From Limimaricola sp. (lineage in GTDB: Bacteria > Pseudomonadota > Alphaproteobacteria > Rhodobacterales > Rhodobacteraceae), in NCBI RefSeq assembly GCF_016125575.1, contig NZ_WGLM01000006.1:1-64000 (forward strand): a stretch of 64,000 nucleotides of DNA. Direction: 5' to 3'. Every line of letters begins with the position of its first letter. The first letter of the stretch is position 1. A program made the translations under genes and the position numbers. The notes below the pieces were generated by a model. The model was given only the letters and a program-made list of their open reading frames with translations. It did no database searches and was not told the DNA's origin. Below, one piece after another: positions 56,502 to 64,000 of this stretch.

Positions 56502-59500
56502 TCAGGCAACCAGTGCGGCGGCCTTCTTCAGATCGACGCTGACAAGCTGGCTGACGCCCTGCTCGCCCATCGTCACACCAAAGAGGCGATCCATCCGTGA
56601 CATGGTCACCGCGTGGTGGGTGATGATCAGAAAGCGCGTTTCGGTGCGGCGGCACATCTCGTCCAGCAGATCGCAGAACCGCGTCACGTTGGCGTCATCC
56701 AGCGGCGCGTCGACCTCGTCGAGGACGCAGATCGGTGCCGGGTTGGCGAGAAAGACGGCAAAGATCAGCGCCAGCGCGGTCAGCGTCTGTTCGCCCCCCG
56801 ACAAGAGGCTGAGCGTGCTGAGCTTCTTACCCGGCGGCTGGCACATGATTTCCAATCCAGCCTCAAGCGGGTCGTCGCTTTCCACCAGCACCAGCCGCGC
56901 CTCGCCACCGCCAAAGAGGTGGCTGAAAAGCATGGCGAAATTGGTGTTCACCTGTTCGAAGGCGGTCAGAAGGCGTTCGCGCCCTTCGCGGTTGAGGCCG
57001 GCAATGCCGTTGCGCAGCACCTTGATCGCCCCTTCAAGATCTGCCTTTTCGCCCACCAGCGTATCATGCTCGGTCTGCACTTCGCGGGCGTCCTCTTCGG
57101 CGCGCAAGTTGACCGCGCCCAGCGCCTCGCGCTGACGCTTCAGCGTCGCGACCTGCGTTTCGGCAACATGGGTGTCGGGCATCTGGTCGGGATCGACGCC
57201 AAGCTGCGCCAAAAGCGCATCGGGCGTCATCTCCAGCGCCTCGAAGATGCGCTCGGCCGCTGCGGTGGTCGCCTCGCGCGCGGCTTCAGCGCGGGCATCG
57301 GCGCGGGCGCGGTCCTCGCGCGCCTCGGAGGCGGCACGTTCGGCATCACGCTCGGCCTGCATCGCCTCGCGCAGAACGGTCTCGGCGGCGGCAAGCGCAT
57401 CGGCGGCGGCACGGCGGCGCGCCTCTGCATCGGAAATCGCGGCGTCCAGTTCGGCACCCCGTGCGGCGATTGCGGCGGGCGCGGCATCTGCCGTGGCCAG
57501 CTCTGCCTCGGCGGCCTCCTGCCGGGTCGCCAGATCAGCGGCGCGGCTGCCAGCCGTCGCCTTGCGCTCGCGCCAGCCGGTCAGATCGCGCGCGATCTCC
57601 TTGCTGCGACGGCTGCGCGCCTCCGCGGCGCGGCGCAATTCGTCCAGAGCAGAGCGCGCGGCCAGCATTCCGGCCCGCGCCGTTGCCACGTCGGTCTTGG
57701 CCGCCTCCAGTTCGGCGCGCGCCGCGTCAAGGTCCGGAAGTTCGTCAAGCGCCGTGCGCGCATCGGCCAGCGCGGTACGCTGGCCCTCGGCCTCTTCCTC
57801 GTGCCGGGCCAGCGCCAGCGCGGCCGATTCGCGCCGCCCGCCCGCAAGGTTGCGGTCGGCCTCGGCGCGCGACAGGGCCCGCGCGGCATCCGCCACCATC
57901 TGGTCGGCCTCGCGCCGGGCCTTGCGCGCGGCCTGATCGGCCTGCGTCAGGTCGACCAGCTGCCGCGACAGCATGTCATGCGCCTGCGCCGCGCATTGCG
58001 CGCGCGCGTTGGCCTCTTCCAGATCACGCTTCAGCTCGACCAGCCGGTTGAGTTGTTGCAGCCGCAGCGCGGCAGCCGATGGCGCGTCTTCGGCCCCGGT
58101 GCGGAACCCGTCCCAGCGCCACAGGTCGCCCTCGCGGCTGACCAGCCGCTGACCGGGCTGAAGCGCCGCCTGCAGCCGCGCGCCCTCGGCGGCATCGACA
58201 AGCCCCACCTGCCCGATCCGACGCGCCAGAATCGGTGGTGCATCAACGACGTCGGCCAGCGGCGTGACCCCCGCGGGCAAAGGTTGCGTCGCGTCATAGC
58301 CGGGCATAAGCGCCCAACCCGAGCGCCCCTCGGGCCCGACAGGCGGCGCGCGCAGGTCGTCGGCCAGTGCCGCGCCCAACGCTTTTTCAAATCCGCTTGT
58401 GACCGTCAGCAGGTCAAGAACCTGGCCACCTTCGCGCGTATCGCGCTCGACCAGTCGCGCCAGAGCGGCCACTTCGGCACGCAGCGCGCCCGCCTCGCCC
58501 TCGGCCTCGGAGCGTTGTGCGCGCGCCTCTTGTTCGCGCGCCTGCGTCTCGGCGCGGGCGGCCTCTGCGGCGCGCAGCGTCTCTTCGGCGCGGGCGGAGG
58601 TGGCCGCCGCCTGCGCCTCTGCCTCGCCCGCTGCAGCGAAATCGGCCTCGGCCTGTTCCAGCGCCTGTGCGGCGGCGGTCTGTCCGGCGCGGGCATTTTC
58701 CGCCTCGGTCTCTGACCGGGCCAGCATCCGGGTATGATCTTCGACAAGCCGCTGCGCCGACTGGTGCCGGGCCGAAAGCCGCGCGGCGTCCTCGGTCAAC
58801 GCGCTTAACGCACCTTCGTGCCGCTGCAGATCGGCGCTGGCATCATGTGCGGCCTCTTCGGCAGCGGCCAGCCGTTCAGCCTCGCCCTCGGCGGCCGCTT
58901 CCAGATCTTCGGCCTCGGCCTGCAGCCGGGCGATGGTGTCGTCGGCGTCGCGGTTCAGCGCGCTTTCCCGTTCGATATCACGGCCCAGTTGCGCAATGCG
59001 CGCCTTCAGCCCGGAAATGGCTTCCCGCGCGCGAGTTTCCTCCTCGGCCAACGTATCGCGCTGCACATGCAGGCGCTGTAGCACGGCACCCGCAATCGCC
59101 TCCTCCTCGCGCAGGGGCGGCAGCGCTTCTTCGGCAGCAGCACGGGCCTTGGCGGCAGTCCGCGCCGCTGTTTCCGCCTGCGCCGAGGCGACCGAGCGTT
59201 CGCGCAGCGCGCCGATAGCGGCTGCCTGCGCCGTTTCGGCCTCGCGCCAGCGGCGATAAAACAGCACGCCCTCGGCCTGCCGCAACGCCTCGCCGATCTC
59301 GCGATAGCGCGCGGCGGCGCGGGCCTGCCGGGCCAGTTGCGCCAGCTGCTGCGCCAACTGCTCGATCACGTCATCGACGCGGGCAAGGTTGGTTTCGGCG
59401 GCGTTCAATTTCAGCTCGGCCTCGTGCCGGCGCTGGTAGAGGCCCGAAATACCGGCCGCCTCTTCCAAGATCCGCCGCCGCGCCTGCGGACGGGCATTGA

Positions 59501-59957
59501 TCAGTTCCGAGATCATGCCTTGCCGCACCAGCGCGGGCGAATGCGCCCCCGTCGAGGCATCGGCGAACAGCATCTGTACGTCGCGCGCGCGCACCTCCTT
59601 GGCGCCGACCTTGTAGGCGGAGCCGGCATCACGGGTGATGCGCCGGACAATCTCCAGCGTGTCGGCATCGTTGAAACCGGCAGGCGCGAGGCGTTCGGAG
59701 TTGTCGATATGCAGCGCGACCTCGGCAAAGTTGCGGGCCGGCCGGGACGAGGCCCCGGCAAAGATCACGTCCTCCATCCCGCCGCCACGCATCGCGGTGG
59801 GGCGATTTTCGCCCATCACCCAGCGCAGCGCCTCCAGCAGGTTGGACTTGCCGCAACCATTGGGGCCGACAACGCCGGTCAGCCCCTCGGCGATCACCAG
59901 ATCGGTGGGGTCGACGAAGCTTTTGAAGCCGTTGAGGCGAAGTCTGGTAAAGCGCAT
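56502..59957 (-). CDS. smc: Chromosome segregation protein SMC
   Basis: The condensin ATPase that organises the chromosome with ScpAB. 1151 residues: Walker A GPNGCGKSNLLEAL (about 31-44), two very long Ala/Glu/Arg-rich coiled coils, a hinge near 510-650 (AALADDLRAPPVGPEGRSGW region), ABC signature LLSGGEQTLTALALIF and Walker B PICVLDEVDAPLDD. The ATG at 59955-59957 gives MRFTRLRLNGFKSFVDP, the family start; the longer frame is noise. Confidence 0.97.
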   Translation of the reverse strand: MRFTRLRLNGFKSFVDPTDLVIAEGLTGVVGPNGCGKSNLLEALRWVMGENRPTAMRGGGMEDVIFAGASSRPARNFAEVALHIDNSERLAPAGFNDADTLEIVRRITRDAGSAYKVGAKEVRARDVQMLFADASTGAHSPALVRQGMISELINARPQARRRILEEAAGISGLYQRRHEAELKLNAAETNLARVDDVIEQLAQQLAQLARQARAAARYREIGEALRQAEGVLFYRRWREAETAQAAAIGALRERSVASAQAETAARTAAKARAAAEEALPPLREEEAIAGAVLQRLHVQRDTLAEEETRAREAISGLKARIAQLGRDIERESALNRDADDTIARLQAEAEDLEAAAEGEAERLAAAEEAAHDASADLQRHEGALSALTEDAARLSARHQSAQRLVEDHTRMLARSETEAENARAGQTAAAQALEQAEADFAAAGEAEAQAAATSARAEETLRAAEAARAETQAREQEARAQRSEAEGEAGALRAEVAALARLVERDTREGGQVLDLLTVTSGFEKALGAALADDLRAPPVGPEGRSGWALMPGYDATQPLPAGVTPLADVVDAPPILARRIGQVGLVDAAEGARLQAALQPGQRLVSREGDLWRWDGFRTGAEDAPSAAALRLQQLNRLVELKRDLEEANARAQCAAQAHDMLSRQLVDLTQADQAARKARREADQMVADAARALSRAEADRNLAGGRRESAALALARHEEEAEGQRTALADARTALDELPDLDAARAELEAAKTDVATARAGMLAARSALDELRRAAEARSRRSKEIARDLTGWRERKATAGSRAADLATRQEAAEAELATADAAPAAIAARGAELDAAISDAEARRRAAADALAAAETVLREAMQAERDAERAASEAREDRARADARAEAAREATTAAAERIFEALEMTPDALLAQLGVDPDQMPDTHVAETQVATLKRQREALGAVNLRAEEDAREVQTEHDTLVGEKADLEGAIKVLRNGIAGLNREGRERLLTAFEQVNTNFAMLFSHLFGGGEARLVLVESDDPLEAGLEIMCQPPGKKLSTLSLLSGGEQTLTALALIFAVFLANPAPICVLDEVDAPLDDANVTRFCDLLDEMCRRTETRFLIITHHAVTMSRMDRLFGVTMGEQGVSQLVSVDLKKAAALVA

Positions 59958-60103
59958 GCGCGCCGCGCCCCCGCTGATTCCCGTGGTCCGCGATGATAAC
60001 AGGCGCGAGATGGCACGAGTCAACAAGACGCCACCGGATATGCACAGGCCAGATGCCTTTTCCACAAGATGTTGACACGCTGTGCCCGCAGATGGCGGCG
60101 GCC

Positions 60104-61786
60104 TTAGCCGGGCGCCAACCAGTCGGGCGGGCCCGCGGGGGCGAGGCCCGTCCGCGCCGCCATCGCACAGTCGGCCAGCGAGCCGAACCGCACCGCCCGG
60201 CCAGACAGCCCCGGCGCGTAGTGGGCATATTTCCCCGAATTCGTCATCAGGTTGCGCGCCTGTGGCGGCAGCAGCGGCTCGGTGATGGAGCACCAGCAGA
60301 TGTCCGGGATCATCCGCGCGCCGAAGCCTTCCAGCCGTGCGCGCGTGCCGTCAGCCTCTGTCTGCGCCAGCACATTGCGGCCGACCGTGACGATCACCTC
60401 GGTCCCTGCGGCCCGGCCGTGGCCCTCCAGCAACGCCGCCAGAGCGCGGCATTCCGACAGCGAGAAATGCGGACTGCCAAAGGCGACAAGGTCGATCGCG
60501 GCCGGACCGGGGTTCAGGTCGGCCCAGACCTGCGCCAGCATCGCGCGGGTGATGGTCACGCTGTCCTCCGGCACGGGAAAATCGGCCGCCTCGGGCGTGT
60601 GGCCCGCGACGTGCAGCATTGGCGCGGCCGACGTGGTGCCGAAAGCTGCGCAAAGCGCCTTGAGGTCGTCGGGCGAGGCCGCGCAGCCCTCCAGCCCGGT
60701 CAGCAGCGGGATGCGGTCGGGCGCCAGCCGCCCGGCAAGGTAGCCCAGCATCGGCCACAGCGCCTCGTCATGGCCCGCCGGCACCTCGACCCGCAGGGTG
60801 CGGCGCGGCGCCCTGTTGGCGGTCAGGTAGACGCCCGCGCAGGGCGCACGCCCGGTCATCGCGATGAAAAGATCGAGGTAATCGGGGTGCTTGACCGTGC
60901 GCGCCGCCAGCACCGAATTGGCGTAGATCACCGCGTTCGATTCCGACCAGCCAATCGCCTCGCCCGCCTGTGGCGCCGAATCGAGCAGGTAGGGCGCGCA
61001 GGTGAAGGTGGGGCGCGCACCCATCGCAAGATAGGCATCGGCCAGCCGCGCCGCGCGCAGGCCGAAATCCGGCGGCACGCCCTGGCTGCGCCAGTTGCCA
61101 TGATCAACCGAGATCGCGTTCATCGTGGTCGGAATACAGACCTGCCCGCCCATCGCGGCCATCTTCTCGGCGAACCGCAGGTTGGCGGTATTGGCGAGGA
61201 TGCAGCCGTCGATATGGCCCTGCGTGACATCGACCAGCCGCTCCGCGCCCTGTAGTGCCGCCATCGCGCAGATGACCTCCATCGCGATGCGCCGGGCCGG
61301 GCCGTCTTCGCCCGCCAGCATCGCCCTGTCCTGCGCGGTCAGCTCAAGCGCGGTCACTGGCAGCGGGGCGAGCGGCAGCGCGGTGCCGTCAAGCTCCAGC
61401 ACCGTTTCGCTCAGGCTGACGGTTTCGGCGGCGGCGGCCCTGACAAAATCTGCCGCGCCCAGCCGCAGCACCGGCACAGGGCGGCCGAACATCCGCGCGG
61501 CGATCATTGCGCCAAGGGTGACCACGTCTTCATCCTCGCGAAAGACGAAGGCGGCGGGGGCAAGGTCGTTCAGCGCAAGGTCCAGCATCACGCCGCTGCC
61601 GCTGCACGAGCCGCGCGTCGTCGGCATCACAAGCACCTTGCCGGCGATCGACTGGCCATGCAGCGGGTGATGCGCGTCGATCACCCGCCCCGTCAGCGGA
61701 TCGACCCCGCCCCAAAAGCTGAGCCCTTCGTCGCAGGACAGGACCTGTCCCGCCGCGCGCCCTGCAATGATTGTCTGGCCGGTCAT
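60104..61786 (-). CDS. Aconitase X, small and large subunits fused
   Basis: A 560-residue AcnX-type hydro-lyase. The N-terminal swivel (small) domain ends in [20 protein letters not shown]; the catalytic large domain has [41 protein letters not shown] and [27 protein letters not shown]. Bacterial relatives act as cis-3-hydroxy-L-proline dehydratases, often as two separate polypeptides; here they are one. The ATG at 61784-61786 is preferred over 61945. No proline-catabolic neighbours are visible. Confidence 0.9.
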   Translation of the reverse strand: MTGQTIIAGRAAGQVLSCDEGLSFWGGVDPLTGRVIDAHHPLHGQSIAGKVLVMPTTRGSCSGSGVMLDLALNDLAPAAFVFREDEDVVTLGAMIAARMFGRPVPVLRLGAADFVRAAAAETVSLSETVLELDGTALPLAPLPVTALELTAQDRAMLAGEDGPARRIAMEVICAMAALQGAERLVDVTQGHIDGCILANTANLRFAEKMAAMGGQVCIPTTMNAISVDHGNWRSQGVPPDFGLRAARLADAYLAMGARPTFTCAPYLLDSAPQAGEAIGWSESNAVIYANSVLAARTVKHPDYLDLFIAMTGRAPCAGVYLTANRAPRRTLRVEVPAGHDEALWPMLGYLAGRLAPDRIPLLTGLEGCAASPDDLKALCAAFGTTSAAPMLHVAGHTPEAADFPVPEDSVTITRAMLAQVWADLNPGPAAIDLVAFGSPHFSLSECRALAALLEGHGRAAGTEVIVTVGRNVLAQTEADGTRARLEGFGARMIPDICWCSITEPLLPPQARNLMTNSGKYAHYAPGLSGRAVRFGSLADCAMAARTGLAPAGPPDWLAPG

Positions 61787-61987
61787 CCCCCGCACCCATC
61801 CTTCTGCCGGTGGCGCGGGGACGGGCGGACCCGGCCCGCCGATTCCCGTCGTCCGCGCCCGACCGGAAACCGCGGCCATCATGGCACCTCTGCCCGGCAC
61901 TGTCGCCCATGCTGCGCGCCGGTCCGGGCGCGCCATCTGTCGCAATCCGCCTTGACGCCTGCCCTGTCAGGGGCGCACAACAGTCCC

Positions 61988-62180
61988 TGCATGGTTCCCC
62001 GACCGACGGCGCAAAGCGTCAGGGGATGAAATGGGAATGCGGTAGGGCCGATCCTGACGGAGACCCGAAGCCGCAGCCGCCCCCGCGACTGTATGCGGAG
62101 AGCGCCCGTCAGTTGGCCACTGGGAAACCGGGAAGGCGACGAGGTGCGATGACCCGCAAGCCAGGAGACCGGCCTTGCAT
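61988..62180 (+). ncRNA. Cobalamin (AdoCbl) riboswitch
   Basis: The conserved core is clear: GGGAATGCGGT, GATCCTGACGG, GCAGCCGCCCCCGCGACTGT, TTGGCCACTGGGAAACCGGG, AAGGCGACGAGG, and the 3' B12-box AAGCCAGGAGACCGGCC. It ends about 48 bp before the CbiM-like ATG, so it should repress that gene, and perhaps cobW, when cobalamin is plentiful. The outer (P1) boundary is approximate. Confidence 0.93.
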
Positions 62181-62227
62181 GATGTAACCCAAACTCCCGT
62201 CGGGTGGACGGGACAGGAGAGAGAAAC

Positions 62228-62905
62228 ATGCATATCAATCCCGGCGTCGTGACTGGCGCAAAACTGCTGCTCAGCTATGCCACTGCGGCTGGCGCACTGA
62301 CCTACACCGCGCGCGAGGCGCTGAGCACGGTTCAGGAAAAGGGCCTTGCCAGCCTTGCCGCCCGTTCGGCGATGACCACGGGCCTTGTCTTCAGCTTCTT
62401 CCAGCTTCTGCCGCACCAGCCGGTCGGCGTGTCGGAAGTGCACCTGATCCTCGGCTCGACGCTGTTCCTGATCTTCGGCGCGGCGCCGGCGGCACTGGGC
62501 CTGGCGCTGGGCCTGCTGGCGCAGGGGCTGTTCTTCACCCCCTTCGATCTGCCGCAATACGGCATGAACGTCACCACGCTGCTGGTCCCGCTCTTCGGCC
62601 TGGCGATGCTGGCGCGTCACGTGATCAAGCCGGGCACCGCCTATGTCGACCTGCGCTACGGTCAGGCGATGAAGCTGTCTGTCGCCTATCAGGGCGGCAT
62701 CGTGGCTTGGGTCGGCTTCTGGGCCTTCTACGGCCAGGGCTTTACCGCGACCAACATCGCGCATGTCGCCACCTTCGGCGCGGCCTACATGACCGTCGTT
62801 CTGGTCGAACCGCTGATCGACCTTGGTGTGCTGGCGCTGGCCAAACGGCTTGCCGGGCTTGAACAATCCGGTCTTGTGACGCCGCGCCTCTTCGCCGCGG
62901 CCTGA
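62228..62905 (+). CDS. CbiM-like cobalt uptake permease (stand-alone)
   Basis: A 225-residue inner-membrane protein with 6-7 helices, starting MHINPGVVTGAKLLLSYA, comparable to the MHIPDG-type start of CbiM substrate-specific ECF components whose N-terminal amine and His bind Co2+. Also FFQLLPHQPVGVSEVHLILG and FDLPQYGMNVTTLLVPLFG. No CbiN, CbiQ or CbiO is beside it. The ATG follows GGAGAGAGAAAC; the riboswitch lies immediately upstream and cobW downstream, which supports cobalt import for B12. Confidence 0.85.
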   Translation: MHINPGVVTGAKLLLSYATAAGALTYTAREALSTVQEKGLASLAARSAMTTGLVFSFFQLLPHQPVGVSEVHLILGSTLFLIFGAAPAALGLALGLLAQGLFFTPFDLPQYGMNVTTLLVPLFGLAMLARHVIKPGTAYVDLRYGQAMKLSVAYQGGIVAWVGFWAFYGQGFTATNIAHVATFGAAYMTVVLVEPLIDLGVLALAKRLAGLEQSGLVTPRLFAAA

Positions 62906-62929
62906 CCTGCCTGACACGTCTGACCTTGG

Positions 62930-62947
62930 CGGCCCCCTCGGGGGCCG
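62930..62947 (+). terminator. Hairpin between the CbiM-like gene and cobW
   Basis: CGGCCCCC and GGGGGCCG form an 8-bp inverted repeat with a 2-base centre, 25 bp after the stop. A TTTT occurs only 10 bases later, so partial termination or mRNA-end protection is more likely than complete termination. Confidence 0.4.
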
Positions 62948-62978
62948 TCATTGCCGTTTTCAAAGCCCGGAGTCTGCC

Positions 62979-64000
<1,022 letters not shown>

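Noticed and set aside
56613-58715. A 700-residue plus-strand frame opposite smc
   Set aside because: Shadow of the Ala/Glu/Arg-rich SMC coiled coil; low complexity and no start signal.

Overview
The window is high-GC, densely packed chromosomal DNA of an alphaproteobacterium, most likely a Rhodobacteraceae member (Rhodobacter/Paracoccus-like). The evidence is lineage-typical gene content and order: ChvG/ChvI with a short HPr kinase, a regulatory PTS branch and ATP-dependent pckA; the pdxJ-acpS-lepB-rnc-era-recO block; methylsuccinyl-CoA dehydrogenase of the ethylmalonyl-CoA pathway; a DUF6473 gene; an aerobic-type cob cluster; and an FNR-type box. I see no rRNA, tRNA, CRISPR array, prophage or insertion sequence. 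One roughly 1 kb AT-richer island stands out.

Layout. 0-5.4 kb: 5' end of tuf, a lipoprotein, parC, an SH3b protein, a HIG1-like membrane protein with a PduO-type cobalamin adenosyltransferase, and a GyrI-like protein. 5.6-9.2 kb: etfBA with a clear terminator, a DUF6473 protein and 3-hydroxybutyryl-CoA dehydrogenase. 9.3-16.6 kb: an acyltransferase, then ptsH, manX-type EIIA, rapZ, hprK, chvG and chvI on the minus strand, with pckA divergent. 16.7-25.3 kb: DUF3859, TauE/SafE, mcd, a beta-lactamase-fold hydrolase, a transglutaminase-like protein, an MFS protein, an SDR reductase and recO. 25.3-26.4 kb: the AT-rich island with one orphan gene. 26.4-36.5 kb: DUF1491, era, rnc, lepB, MFS, acpS, Dabb, a convergent cupredoxin, pdxJ, DUF2062, rsh, rpoZ and folK. 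36.6-42.8 kb: a NYN nuclease-fold protein, ispH, DUF3429, rnhA, fmt, two def paralogues, malY and a small unknown gene. 42.9-50.1 kb: a tightly overlapping cobalamin operon (cbiX, DUF429-like, cobH, cobL, cobI, cbiG-cobJ fusion, cobM). 50.3-54.1 kb: a glutathionyl-hydroquinone reductase-like protein, a receiver-only protein, and DUF1636-cobC-cobD. 54.2-61.8 kb: a lytic transglycosylase, two tandem YbjN-like proteins, smc and a fused aconitase X. 62-64 kb: a cobalamin riboswitch, a CbiM-like permease and the start of cobW, which runs off the end.

Two themes tie the window together. One is cobalamin: a cobalt chelatase, corrin-ring methylases, side-chain enzymes, the adenosyltransferase, and a riboswitch-controlled CbiM-like permease ahead of cobW. 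Mutases of the ethylmalonyl-CoA pathway (to which mcd belongs) use adenosylcobalamin. The other is central carbon control: pckA and mcd share a TTGCGCTAAC promoter motif, and the PTS/ChvGI cluster sits next to pckA. The most useful leads are this shared motif, an FNR-type box before a cupredoxin gene, a second peptide deformylase that has lost its metal cysteine and catalytic glutamate, a hairpin repeat family that forms the 3' tail of cobJ, and the orphan island gene. I did not find a convincing entirely new multi-gene system; this is mostly core genome.
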